From contig CAVTQZ010000001.1 in NCBI GenBank assembly GCA_963737015.1, forward strand, positions 1,302,001 through 1,366,000: a stretch of DNA of 64,000 nucleotides, written 5' to 3'. The notes beneath the pieces were generated by a model, which was not told where the DNA came from, ran no database searches, and worked only from the letters and a program-made list of their open reading frames with translations. This DNA is from CAVTQZ01 sp963737015. Its GTDB lineage: Bacteria; Actinomycetota; Acidimicrobiia; Acidimicrobiales; UBA8190. The position numbers and the translations under genes were made by a program. Shown piece after piece: positions 40,051 to 50,124 of the stretch; within the stretch, counting starts at the first letter, position 1; each line of letters starts with the position of its first letter.

Positions 40051-41743
40051 TCAGCCGAACGTGAAGTCATACGCCTGCACTCCACGCGAGAAGGTCAGAG
40101 TGAGGACGCCTTCGCGCACCGAGCCCGAGCTCAAGAGCGTATAGAGCCCCGGGAGAGCGCCGACCGAGATCGTGGTCGGTGCGGCGCCGTTCACCGAGAC
40201 CTCGACGGTGCCTGTCCCGCCGAGAACGAGGTAAATGTCCTTCGCCTCGAAGCCGAGCTCGAGGCGCGCATCGGGTCCCGCGGTCGCGTCTTCCGAGCCG
40301 ATGGTCCAAGTACCGGAGAGCGCGTACTCGCCGAGCGGAACCGCCCCCGGAATCTCGTAGGGCGCCGCCGTGTCGGGCACGGGAGTGGTCTCCCAGAGGT
40401 ACTGGATGCGGTCGTAACCGAGGTAGGTCTCGGGGTTACGCGCGTCCATCGGCGTCGAGTCGGGGATGCCACTTTGAGCGGGAAGGCTGCTTCGCAGCGC
40501 CGGCCGCGCGTCGACAAGGAGTCGGCGAATGAGCGACTCAGTGCGGCCGTAGTCACCCTCTCCGAAGTCCACGTGGCGCACCGCGCCTCTTCGCGTCGAT
40601 GAGGTACTCCGCCGGCCAATACTCGTTCCCATATGCGTTCCAGGTGGCGTATCCGTCGTCGACCGCGACGGGATAGTGGACCCCGAGATCGCGCGCGGCG
40701 GCCGTCACGTTCGACACCACGTGCTCGAACGCGAACTCGGGAGTGTGAACACCGACGGCGACGAACCCGTCGCCTTTGTAGAGGCGGTACCAGGCTTCGA
40801 CGTGGGGCAGGGTGCGTTGACAGTTGATGCACGAATACGTCCAGAAGTCGACGAGCACCACCTTGCCGCGAAGTTGCGACAGGCGGAGCGGCTTGCCACC
40901 CGGTGTATTGAGCCACGCCGTGATGCCCTTGAACGCGGGGGCATTGCCGCATGTCTGGAGAGCGGCGTCGTCGTCGCGGCACGAAGCGAGCGAGCCACCG
41001 CCGTGGCCGGTGAGTGCGGCAAGTTGCTTGGTGGCAAACGCAGTGCCCTCCACGTCGTGTTGAAGGGCGCTCGTGTATCCCGGGACAGCGCGTTGGATCC
41101 CGTCTGTGAGGTTGAGACCTATGACGAGCGCCATGAGGATCAGCACCGCTCCGCCGACGATGCGCAGCTTCGGCGCGCGCTCACGAAGAGCGCTCACCCT
41201 GCTCACGAGCTCGTCTCCGGCAAGGGCGACGAAGAGCAAGGGCATCGCTGCGCCGATAGAGAACGCAAGTGTGAGGAGCACACCCGTGAAGCCGACGCGA
41301 TGGGTCGCGCCGATGACGGTGATCGCAGCCAGGACGGGGCCCGCGCACGGAACGAACACCGCCCCGAGGCCCAGGCCGAGGACGAACCCTGTCGACCTGC
41401 TGCTCGGTCGCGGCGCGCGCAGGCGGGAGAGCGGGCGCTCGAGCAGGTGCCCGATCGCGGGGACGAGCAACCCGAGCCCGAACACGCCGAGTACCACGAT
41501 CCCGGCGTCGCGCAGAAGGTCTTGCGGAAGGCCCACGGCGCTCAAGAGAGCCGAGCCGCCGAGGGTTATGGCACTGAAGCTCACGATCAGCCCGACCACG
41601 ACAGCCACCGCACGTCGTCTGCGCGCCGGCCGTTCCTCGCTCGTCGCCCCGGCCACGAGCACGACCGGGAGGACCGGGAGGATGCACGGGGAGATCCCGG
41701 CGATGAACCCGGCGACGATCCCCACGAGCATCAGACCGGGCAC
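40051..41743 (-). CDS. DipZ-like CcdA-thioredoxin fusion protein, frame break
   Basis: The N-terminal 230 aa form a CcdA/DsbD-type membrane domain with the Cys pair in ISPCILPVLPVVL and VPCAGPVLAAIT. An exported thioredoxin-like domain follows with the active site WTYSCINCQRTLP. The frame breaks at about 40588, after YLIDAK. The next frame continues GAVRHVDFGEGDYG and a C-terminal beta domain ending YDFTFG at 40051. One extra base explains the break and would give a full-length DipZ-like protein. It should move electrons across the membrane to reduce extracytoplasmic disulfides. Confidence 0.8.
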
Positions 41744-41791
41744 GACGAGATTGTCGTACCGCTGGCCCCGAAAATGGCGTCACCCCAGGGC

Positions 41792-42649
41792 TCAGCGAGA
41801 AGAGGCCGCCTTGCGTAGACAGGTGAGGACGACCGGGTCGATCATCTGTCCTTCGACGATCCTCTCCTCGAGGTTCTCGGTTCCCGCCCAGTCCCACAAG
41901 GCGGCGCGCACGGAATCGAGGTCGTCGCCACCCGGCCGATATCCCAGACGCTCGAGCAACTGCCCGATCTCCTCGAGCAACGGCCCATCGAGCGCCAACA
42001 GGAGGGCCGTCTCCGGACGGCCGAAGTACAGGTCGTGTAGCTCGAGGAGTCTCGCGAGCTCCTGGACCGGAGATTCGTGATCGTCGACGCGCAGGTCCGC
42101 GAACACGTCGCTCCCACCCCCGTATCCGCCGCCGGGCGTCACGACCAGCAGAGCCGCACTCTGGCGTCCGCGTCTGTCCCCGCCCGCGACATCACCGGCG
42201 CGAAGCGCGACCAGAAGGCGACGTGCGAGCGGTTCGTCGGAGTCACTTCTGCACCAGGCGTCTTCCATCTCGTCGACGACCTCTGGGCCGGCGAGGATGT
42301 TTCCCTGGATGGCGTACCCCTGCCCGCTTCGGCCGCCTGCCCAGGCCTTGCACTCGCGGCCGGTGAAGGTCGCGGACCGGCCGGCGGCGTCGACGACCCC
42401 GCATTGGCGTTCCTCTCGTCGCTCGTCCCCGTTTACGAGCCGTTCGACCACCGCCGACGCGTCGAACCCCTCGCCGAGCAGCGCAAGACCGTTGGGCCGG
42501 TAGGAGAGGTTCGCGAAGGCCTGAGTCGCGATCGCACCCACCTCGGCTCGGGCTGCAGGTACTGCGGCTCCCACCGCCAGGAATTTCGACGCCACAGCGA
42601 CGCCGAAGCTCTTCGTGTCCGCCGAACGGGCGACGATCGAGAAGGTCAC
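41792..42649 (-). CDS. DUF1028 family protein (Ntn-hydrolase-like)
   Basis: A protein of 285 aa beginning VTFSIVARSADTKSFGVAVAS, the typical start of the DUF1028 family, followed by GAIATQAFANLSY and RSGQGYAIQGNILAG. The family has an Ntn-hydrolase-like fold and unknown activity; some members are fused to peptidoglycan-binding domains. The C-terminal part (ELARLLELHDLYFGRPE) is a helical extension often present. GTG 42649 matches the family start better than the upstream TTG at 42667. Confidence 0.83.
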   Translation of the reverse strand: MTFSIVARSADTKSFGVAVASKFLAVGAAVPAARAEVGAIATQAFANLSYRPNGLALLGEGFDASAVVERLVNGDERREERQCGVVDAAGRSATFTGRECKAWAGGRSGQGYAIQGNILAGPEVVDEMEDAWCRSDSDEPLARRLLVALRAGDVAGGDRRGRQSAALLVVTPGGGYGGGSDVFADLRVDDHESPVQELARLLELHDLYFGRPETALLLALDGPLLEEIGQLLERLGYRPGGDDLDSVRAALWDWAGTENLEERIVEGQMIDPVVLTCLRKAASSR

Positions 42650-42814
42650 AGGCCAGGGTATTCGCAAGGCGCACCGGACCGCGGGGTTACTCCCATGGCG
42701 ACGGCGGGCTGCTCATGGCACGGCCATCTCGCCACTGAAAGTGATCCGAGAAAAGCGGTTCGCGCCGACTCGGTCGGCGCCGGGGGGCCCGGACCCTGAA
42801 AGGGTGGAACCGAG

Positions 42815-44795
42815 ATGAGATGGTGGCGCAGTTGCGCGGCGGGCGCGGCGGGTATGTCCGTCCTGGGACTGCTCGGCAGTGCTGGGCTGCTGAGCACGCA
42901 GTCGGTACTCGGGCCCGGTTCGGTGAACGAGGTCGCGGCCCAGCAGACCGAGGCGCCTTACGTAACCAACTCGAACGATGCCGCGACGAGCTACAGCACC
43001 AATCACGACGTGCGTGTCACGATGTCCGACGGGGTGCAGCTCGACACAGACGAGTACATCCCGACGGGTTGTGACACGGCACACCCGTGTCCCGTCGTCT
43101 TGATCCAGACGCCCTACCGCAAGTCCGGTTCGGAGTCCCCCGAGGTCATCCCCTACCTCTACGAGCATGGATACGCCGAGGTCGTCGCCGATGTCCGTGG
43201 GACCGGCAGCAGTGAGGGCTACTGGGACTCCTTCGGGACGAGAGAGCAACAGGACGGCGCGCAACTCGCCCAGTGGGTGGCGCACCTGCCGTTCAGCAAC
43301 GGCAAGGTCGGCCTCGCAGGTGTGAGCTACTCCGGCATCAACCAATTGTTGACGGTCGAACAGCTCGCGGCCGACGGTTACAGCGGAGCGAAGGATCCGG
43401 TGAAAGCGATCTTTCCCGTCGTTCCGATGTCCGACGCCTATCGCGACGTCACCTTCGCAGGTGGAAACGTGGACACCGGCTTCATACCGTTGTGGCTCGG
43501 CCTCGTGGACGCCCTCGGCGTTCAGCCGACCGACGACGCATCGAGCCAACCGGCGATCGCGCTGAACACCGAGTCACAGCACCTCTACGACCTCGCGGGG
43601 TTCAGCGCGCCGGCGATCGGCGACGCGGCGCTCGGGTCAGACGAATCGGATCTGCCTCCGGACCTCCAGACCTTCCCGGACCAGGCCTACGACGGGTCTT
43701 TCTTCCAGGAGCGTTCGCCGATAAGGCGCATCGGTTCGGTGACCGTCCCGACCTTCATCGTCGGTGGCACCTGGGACCTCTTCCAGCGTGGTGAACCGCT
43801 TCTCTACAACGGGATTCCGCTCGCTCCGTCGCAGAAGAAGCTCCTCATCGGTCCCTGGTACCACGTGACCGAGGGCACCGGGCTCACCGTCGGACGACGG
43901 CTCCGGCGCGGTGAAGGATACGCGGGGCAACGTGATCCCGAGCGAGGACAACCTCGAGCTCGCATGGTTCGACCACTGGTTGAAAGGGACCTCCAACGGG
44001 GTCGTCAACTTCCCGACCGTGGAGACCTACCGCTTGGGCGCCGACCAATGGGTCCCGAATACGCGCTACCCCGCGACGGGAACGACCGGACAGCGTTGGT
44101 ATCTGACGAACGGAGGCGGCCTCGCCGCTGCACCCGGCGCAGACGCGGAGGCTCACCTCGTCGGCACGGGCGCCAACGGGGTCTGCTCGCGCTCGACTTG
44201 GCAATGGACCGCGGGAATCCCGACCGAGGCCCCGCTTCCCTCAGCGGCGACGACTTGCGAGAACGACAGCCAGCTCACGGAGGCTCAAGGTCTCACCTTC
44301 ACGAGCACCCCGTTCAAGAACCCGTACATCCTGAGTGGCCCGCTCGAGGCCGACGTGTACATGAGCTCGACGGGCTCGGACTCGACGCTGGAGGCGACGA
44401 TCGCCGACGTGGCGCCCGACGGCACCCCGAGCGATGTCACGGCGGGCACCCTCGTGGCCTCGCTGCGCTCGGTCGTCTCGACGCCTTGTTCGACTTCGGT
44501 CGTCGTCAACTGCTCTGTGTACCTCGGTGGGCAGTCGATCCAGCCGTGGCATCCCTACACGAAGGCATCCCAGCAACCGCTCACACCAGGGAAGATCTAC
44601 GAGCTGCGGATCGAGATCTTCCCCACGAGCGCGACATTCGAGCCCGGCCATGCGTTGCGGGTGACGCTCACGACGAGCGACGTGCCGCACGAGGGCACGA
44701 CCGCCTCGACCGCCGCCGGCTCGCTCGGGCTGGACACCTTCTATGTGGGGTCCCAGGAACCCTCCAGCATCTACTTGGGGGCCGTCGCGCCCTGA
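42815..44795 (+). CDS. CocE/NonD-type alpha/beta-hydrolase (X-Pro dipeptidyl-peptidase family), frame break
   Basis: A secreted protein with an N-terminal signal (GMSVLGLLGSAGLLS). The hydrolase domain has VVADVRGTGSSEGYW and nucleophile Ser171 in GLAGVSYSG, then TFIVGGTWDLFQRG. At about 43889 the frame shifts: GTGLT continues in the next frame as SDDGSGAVKDTRGNV, DNLELAWFDHWLKG (His of the triad region) and the C-terminal jelly-roll, ending GAVAP at 44795. One extra base explains it. Substrates in this family include cocaine esters and X-Pro peptides; here it is unknown. Confidence 0.82.
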
Positions 44796-45205
44796 TGCTC
44801 ACCCCGGCGGTCTTTGCGCCAGACGACCTTCAGCCCCGACCAGTCCTGCGAGAGCGCGGCGACCTTGATGTCGACGAGGCCCATCGGCAGGCACCGGGCG
44901 CGGATGCCGTTCTCGTCGAGATCACTCGAATGTCCTGCTGCCTTTCGCGGCCACGAGACCCATAGCGCGCCGTTCGGATAGATCGCGTCGGCAGCCTTGC
45001 CTACGCGCCGGGCCAACGCCTTCGAGTCCGCACAAAAGAGGACCACGAGATCCGCGCGCGTGACGATGCGCGTTCGCAGATCGATGGATGTCGGCAGCTC
45101 AGCGACGAGCCAGCCGTCGGGGGGCCCTAAGAGACAGATGCGCTGGCCCTCTTTGATTCCGAGCTTCTTCGCCAGCGGGGTCGCCGAGTCGCCCGCGGTC
45201 GCCAT
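44771..45205 (-). CDS. DUF3052 family protein
   Basis: A 144-aa protein matching the actinobacterial DUF3052 family: TPLAKKLGIKEGQRICLLG, DLVVLFCADSKALARRV and GALWVSWPRKA. The family is common in actinobacteria and has no known function. It overlaps the 3' end of the convergent hydrolase by 25 bp and lies 19 bp from the diguanylate cyclase gene. Confidence 0.85.
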   Translation of the reverse strand: MATAGDSATPLAKKLGIKEGQRICLLGPPDGWLVAELPTSIDLRTRIVTRADLVVLFCADSKALARRVGKAADAIYPNGALWVSWPRKAAGHSSDLDENGIRARCLPMGLVDIKVAALSQDWSGLKVVWRKDRRGEHQGATAPK

Positions 45206-45224
45206 GCGGCGAGTATCGCGTGAC

Positions 45225-47069
45225 TCAGTCGACGGGGTTGGCCGCCATCCTCACGTGACCGCGGCCGTTCTTCTTAGCCATGTACATGGCGGCGTCCGCA
45301 TCACGCAGCAACTGGTCCGCATAGGCGTCAGCGCCCCCGCCGATCGAGATTCCGGTGCTCACCTGCACGTGGAAGCTCTCGCCGTCGACCTCGATCGGAG
45401 CCATGATCGCGGCCTCGACGCGCTCGGCCACGCTCATTGCGGCCTCGACACCGCGCAGACCTTCGCAGACGACGACGAATTCGTCGCCGCCGAGACGGCC
45501 CGGTGTGTCCTCGGGTCTGACGGCCATCTGCAGGCGAACGGCGACCGCCTGAAGGACGCGGTCCCCGGTCTCGTGTCCGTAACGGTCGTTGATCTCTTTG
45601 AAGTTGTCGAGGTCCAGGTAGAGCACGCCCACCTGGGTCCCGTAGCGACTCGCCACCTCGAGTGCCCGCGTGAGGCGGTCGGCCACCAGAACACGGTTGG
45701 CGAGGCCGGTTAGCGCGTCGTGCAGCGCCATGTGGGCCAACCGGTCCTCTGCGGCCTTGCGGCCCGAAATGTCCTCTATGTGGGCTACCCCGTAGAGAGG
45801 GTGGCCCGAGGCGTCTCTGATGAGCGACCCGTGAAGGAGCACCCAACGCCAGCCGCCGGTGTTGGTGGCGAGACGGATCTCGAATTCGAAGCTCGTGTCC
45901 CCCGAGAAGAGGCGCTCCGACCAATTGCGGACCTTCTCCATGTTGTCCGGGTGGACCAGATCGTCGACCCGCAGCTCGAGGAGCTCGGTGACCGACAGTC
46001 CGGTGAGCCTGCACAAGGCCCGGTTCACTTGCAGGAACTTCCCCTTCGAGCCGGGCTGCACGCCTACGAGCGCCATCCCGACCGGGGTCTCTTCGAACGC
46101 GTGCCGGAAGCGCTCTCGTGCCTCGGCGAGCTCCTTCACGACGCGCATCTCACGTCGAAGTCCCACCTGCCTGCGGTGGATGAAGACGGCGATCAGGATT
46201 CCAGCGACTACGAGGATGAGAGCTAGCGCACCTTCGACCTTCAAGATCCCGGAGCGGATCGGACCGAAGAACTCCGAAGCCGACTGGATCGTCACACTCC
46301 CCCAACCCCCGAGACCGATCTGGTCGTAGGTCGCGATCTGGAGCCCCGACGGAGAAGAGAACTGGACGTAGCCGCTCTTGCCCCTCGAGAGAGCCGCAAC
46401 ACGGGCGCCAGCGTCGAGGGGCTTCCCAACCTGCGACGGCAGCCCCGACGCGATCGCGACACCATGACTGTCGAGGACGTAGTTGACGCCGGTCTTACCG
46501 AGCGTAAGGTGCTCCACGTACGATTCGAGCGGGCTCTGGGCGAGGTTCGAGAAGCCGATGAACCCGACGGTCGTGTTGTCGGTCGTGAGAGTCACGCCGT
46601 ACGCGACGAGCGACACAGAGCCGACGTGCATGACTGAAGAGAGCCCGGGACCGTTGCCCTGCAGCGAGTCCATCATCGTCGACATCCCGGGATCTGACGG
46701 CGAAGGCAACCCGGTGGCCGGCGCGTAGTAGGAGATGTAACGGTGGGTGGTGAGGTCGAGCAGGGCCGAGCCGTAACCGAGCAGGGCCGACTGTCCCGAG
46801 TACTCCTGGAGCTGCGCGACGTCCGAGGAGTTGCCGGGACGAAGCGACCACTGGTGGCTGGTGGCGAAGTTGACCTCTTCCTTGAAGCCGAAGAGCACGT
46901 ACTGGGTGCCGAGTCCGGCGAGTGTCGCCTGCTCTTGTGCACGGTCCTGAATGTGGACCGCCTGGGCACGGTTGGAGGCTGCGCTCGTGGCAGCGAAACC
47001 GACGCCCGCCACGACGAGGACGAGGAGCAGGCTCACTGCGGCCGGTGCGACCCGTCGGATCCGATCCAC
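45225..47069 (-). CDS. Membrane-bound PAS-GGDEF diguanylate cyclase
   Basis: A 614-aa protein. Two membrane helices (about residues 8-28 and 276-297) enclose an extracytoplasmic sensor domain of about 245 aa with a dCACHE-like look (GKTGVNYVLDSHGVAIAS, YDQIGLGGWGSVTI). A PAS/PAC unit follows (FRHAFEETPVGMALVG, ATNTGGWRWVLLHGS, HIEDISGRKAAE) and then a GGDEF domain. The catalytic GGDEF is intact at about 527-531, with an inhibitory RxxD site (RPED) five residues upstream, so it should make c-di-GMP with product inhibition. No EAL domain is present. Confidence 0.93.
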   Translation of the reverse strand: MDRIRRVAPAAVSLLLVLVVAGVGFAATSAASNRAQAVHIQDRAQEQATLAGLGTQYVLFGFKEEVNFATSHQWSLRPGNSSDVAQLQEYSGQSALLGYGSALLDLTTHRYISYYAPATGLPSPSDPGMSTMMDSLQGNGPGLSSVMHVGSVSLVAYGVTLTTDNTTVGFIGFSNLAQSPLESYVEHLTLGKTGVNYVLDSHGVAIASGLPSQVGKPLDAGARVAALSRGKSGYVQFSSPSGLQIATYDQIGLGGWGSVTIQSASEFFGPIRSGILKVEGALALILVVAGILIAVFIHRRQVGLRREMRVVKELAEARERFRHAFEETPVGMALVGVQPGSKGKFLQVNRALCRLTGLSVTELLELRVDDLVHPDNMEKVRNWSERLFSGDTSFEFEIRLATNTGGWRWVLLHGSLIRDASGHPLYGVAHIEDISGRKAAEDRLAHMALHDALTGLANRVLVADRLTRALEVASRYGTQVGVLYLDLDNFKEINDRYGHETGDRVLQAVAVRLQMAVRPEDTPGRLGGDEFVVVCEGLRGVEAAMSVAERVEAAIMAPIEVDGESFHVQVSTGISIGGGADAYADQLLRDADAAMYMAKKNGRGHVRMAANPVD

Positions 47070-47175
47070 TTCATCACCTTCCCGTCGCCGGAGACCACTC
47101 CGGCTTTCGTGATTTCGGCCCGAAATCCCTGGACCTGTAGCCCGATGAGGACAAAGTCACAGAGCTCGGGGCAAG

Positions 47176-47610
47176 ATGGCCGCTGCCATGGAGCAGCGGC
47201 TGAGCCTGGTCACGCTCGGGGTGAGAGATCTCCCCAGAGCACGTCGCTTCTACGAAGCCCTCGGTTGGAGGTCCTCGGCAGGACCCGACGACGACGTCGT
47301 CTTCTTCCAGGCGGGGTGCCTCGTGTTTGCGCTCTGGGACAGGCGGCGCCTTGCAGAGGACTCGGCCGTATCCGACTCGGACGGCTGGGGCGGAACCACC
47401 CTCGCCTACAACGCACGCTCGACCGCCGAGGTCGACTCGGTCATCGAGGAGGCCCGCATCGCCGGCGCCACGATCGGGCGAGAGCCCGCGCCCACGTTCT
47501 GGGGCGGCTACTCCGGCATATTCCTCGACCCGGACGGGCACCCCTGGGAGGTGGCGCAGAACCCGGGCTGGACCATCTCGGACGACGGATCGGTGCACCT
47601 TGGTTCATGA
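47176..47610 (+). CDS. VOC (glyoxalase/bleomycin-resistance fold) protein
   Basis: A 144-aa protein with VOC signatures: LSLVTLGVRDLPRARRFYEALGW at the start and GIFLDPDGHPWEVAQNPGW near the end, where the metal-binding Glu sits. No specific substrate can be assigned. A second ATG at 47188 is an alternative start. It is divergent from the diguanylate cyclase and ends 18 bp before the WS/DGAT gene. Confidence 0.88.
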   Translation: MAAAMEQRLSLVTLGVRDLPRARRFYEALGWRSSAGPDDDVVFFQAGCLVFALWDRRRLAEDSAVSDSDGWGGTTLAYNARSTAEVDSVIEEARIAGATIGREPAPTFWGGYSGIFLDPDGHPWEVAQNPGWTISDDGSVHLGS

Positions 47611-47627
47611 CCGGGTAAGAAGGCCTC

Positions 47628-49028
47628 ATGCAAAACGGTGAAAGGCTCAGCCCGCTCGACGCATCCTTCTTGCACATAGAAGACGGCGTGAGCCACATGC
47701 ACATCGGCTCGATCGCCGAGTTCGAGGGGCCGATGCCGCCTTTCGCAGAGGTGCAAGCGATGGTGCAAGGGAAGCTGCCCCTCGTGAGGCGCTATCGACA
47801 GGTGGTGAAGTTCGTTCCCTTCAACCTCGCACGACCCGTGTGGGTGGACGACCCTCACTTCAACCTCGACTACCACCTCCGGCTCACGGCTCTTCCCTCA
47901 CCGGGTGGCAACGCGGAACTGCGCGCTCTCACCGGGCGTGTCATGGCACAGCAACTGGACCGCACGAAGCCCCTCTGGGAGATCTGGGTCGTCGAGGGCC
48001 TCGAGGAAGGGCGCTGGGCCATGCTCGCGAAGACCCACCACGCGCTCGTCGACGGGGTCTCGGGAACGGACCTTCTCGCCCTCATCATGGACCTCTCGCC
48101 GGAGCCGACGCAGGGCCAACCCGACGATTGGCTTGCCGGGCCGCTCCCGTCAGGTACGAGCCTCGTGACCGACGCGGTCTTGGGGCTCATGCGAAGCCCT
48201 TACGAGCAATTCCGCGCTCTGAGAGCCGGAACACGCGTACCTCGCCTGGCACTGCGCCAGTTCACAGAGATCGCAAGTGGGCTCGCCTCCATCGCGGGCG
48301 TGGTGAAGCCCACGCCTGCTTCGAGCCTGAACGGCCCGATCGGGCCACACAGGAGGTACGACTGGGTCGCGACGACCGTGGACGACATAAAGCGCGTGCG
48401 CAAGGGTCTCGGCGGAACATTCAACGACGTCGTGCTCGCGGCGATAACGAGCGGCTTCCGGACCCTCCTCGAGACGCGCGGCGAGTCCGTGGACCGAACG
48501 GTACGGACCCTCGTCCCCGTCTCGGTTCGGGCACGCGACGAACGCGGACTCGCCATCGGAGACGGGACGCTGACCAACAAGGTGTCAGCGATGTTCGCCG
48601 AGCTGCCAGTCTCGATAAAGGACCCCGTCGAGAGGCTCCATTCGATAACACTTCAGATGCAGGATCTGAAGGAGTCCAACGAGGCTGTCGCCGCCGAGGC
48701 GTTGACATCGCTGTCGGGATTCGCTCCCCCGATCCTTCTCGCCCTCGGGATGCGTCTGGCCAGCCGGGTCCCACAGCGGAACGTGAACACCGTGACGACC
48801 AACGTTCCCGGTCCGCAGTTCCCGTTGTACGTCTCGGGACGCCGCATGCTGCGCGCATATCCGTACGTGCCGCTAGCGGGCAGGGTGAGGATCGGAATCG
48901 CGATCTTCTCCTACGACGGTCAGGTGTCGTTCGGGATCACAGGCGACAGGGACTCGACGGAGGACATAGACGTCCTCGCTTCTGGGATCGGCGAGGGCAT
49001 GGCGGAAATGCTCGCTCTCGTCGATTGA
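47628..49028 (+). CDS. WS/DGAT wax ester synthase / diacylglycerol acyltransferase
   Basis: A 466-aa enzyme of normal length. The active-site motif HHALVDG is at residues 137-143, and LSPLDASFLHIED at the start and NVNTVTTNVPGPQFPLYVSG near the end are family hallmarks. It joins fatty acyl-CoA to diacylglycerol or fatty alcohol to make storage lipid. With the patatin next to it, synthesis and breakdown of neutral or membrane lipid could be linked. Confidence 0.95.
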   Translation: MQNGERLSPLDASFLHIEDGVSHMHIGSIAEFEGPMPPFAEVQAMVQGKLPLVRRYRQVVKFVPFNLARPVWVDDPHFNLDYHLRLTALPSPGGNAELRALTGRVMAQQLDRTKPLWEIWVVEGLEEGRWAMLAKTHHALVDGVSGTDLLALIMDLSPEPTQGQPDDWLAGPLPSGTSLVTDAVLGLMRSPYEQFRALRAGTRVPRLALRQFTEIASGLASIAGVVKPTPASSLNGPIGPHRRYDWVATTVDDIKRVRKGLGGTFNDVVLAAITSGFRTLLETRGESVDRTVRTLVPVSVRARDERGLAIGDGTLTNKVSAMFAELPVSIKDPVERLHSITLQMQDLKESNEAVAAEALTSLSGFAPPILLALGMRLASRVPQRNVNTVTTNVPGPQFPLYVSGRRMLRAYPYVPLAGRVRIGIAIFSYDGQVSFGITGDRDSTEDIDVLASGIGEGMAEMLALVD

Positions 49029-49089
49029 TGCCGTCTCACAGCTTTTATCGATCGTCCACGTTGTCCCGACACGCCTCGTAGACGCCGCT

Positions 49090-50124
49090 GTGCCTCAGGT
49101 CGCTCTTGTTCTGAGCGCCGGTGGATCTGCCGGAGTCGCATTTCACGCAGGGGTCCTGGCGGGACTCTCCGAGGGCCTCGGTTGGGATCCACGCCGGGCG
49201 GACCTGATCGTCGGGACCTCCGCCGGCTCCATAAACGGCACCGCCCTCCGAGCGGGGCTGAGCGCCCAGGATCAGCACGCGCGAGCTTGCGGAAGGGAGT
49301 TGAGCGCGCAAGGCGCTGCCCTCATGGAAGCAGCCGATGCGGCCCGTGACCCCGAGCTCGAGCCCGAGACCCGAAACGGCGCACCTTCGTCCGCCCGGCG
49401 TTTCGGTCTTCCCGAAGGTCTTCCCCTCGGCCTGCCCGCCTCCCCGGGGTTGCTGTGGGCGATGGGGATGCAGCCATGGCGGGTCCGCCCGGGAGCCGTG
49501 ATGGCCGGACTGCTTCCCGCCGGGGCCATCCCCACCACTCAGATCTCGGGAGCCATCCGGGCCCTGTGCGGATCCAAGTGGCCGGCGGATCCTTTGTGGA
49601 TCTGCGCTGTCAGGCTCAGCGACGGGCGCCTCACCGTCTTCGGACGCGAGGGCGCTCCGCAGGCCGACATCGCCGATGCGGTGGCGGCATCCTGTGCGAT
49701 TCCCGGTTACTTCACCCCCGTGTCGATCGACGGCGCCAGGTTCGTCGACGGCGGAGCCAACTCGCTCACCAACTTGACGACGGTGGATCCGGACGACTTC
49801 GACCTCGTGATCGTAAGTGCGCCCATGTCGCGGGCCGGACGACTTTGGCGGGCCGGGATCGGACAAGCGAGCTTCGGGGCCATCGCGCGGGAGTTCGCTC
49901 GGACTCAACTCGTTCTCGAAGCTCAGCGCTTGCGACGACGCGGTACTCAGGTGGTGATCTTCTCGCCGACCGCGAAGGACCGTTCGGCGATGGGCCGCAA
50001 CCTGATGGATGCTTCGAGGCAGGGGGCCGTGGCCGCCGAAGCGCGAACCTCGACTCTCAGGTACCTCGAACGAAACGACGAGGTACGTACAAGCCTGTCA
50101 AGACTTTCGGGCGCGACCACCTGA
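49090..50124 (+). CDS. Patatin-like phospholipase
   Basis: A 344-aa protein. The oxyanion loop (SAGGSAGVAFHAG), nucleophile Ser44 in IVGTSAGSING and catalytic Asp220 in RFVDGGANS are all present, so the Ser-Asp dyad is intact. Patatins release fatty acids from phospholipids or neutral lipids. It starts at GTG, 61 bp after the WS/DGAT gene on the same strand. Its end overlaps the DJ-1/PfpI gene by 27 bp. Confidence 0.9.
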   Translation: MPQVALVLSAGGSAGVAFHAGVLAGLSEGLGWDPRRADLIVGTSAGSINGTALRAGLSAQDQHARACGRELSAQGAALMEAADAARDPELEPETRNGAPSSARRFGLPEGLPLGLPASPGLLWAMGMQPWRVRPGAVMAGLLPAGAIPTTQISGAIRALCGSKWPADPLWICAVRLSDGRLTVFGREGAPQADIADAVAASCAIPGYFTPVSIDGARFVDGGANSLTNLTTVDPDDFDLVIVSAPMSRAGRLWRAGIGQASFGAIAREFARTQLVLEAQRLRRRGTQVVIFSPTAKDRSAMGRNLMDASRQGAVAAEARTSTLRYLERNDEVRTSLSRLSGATT

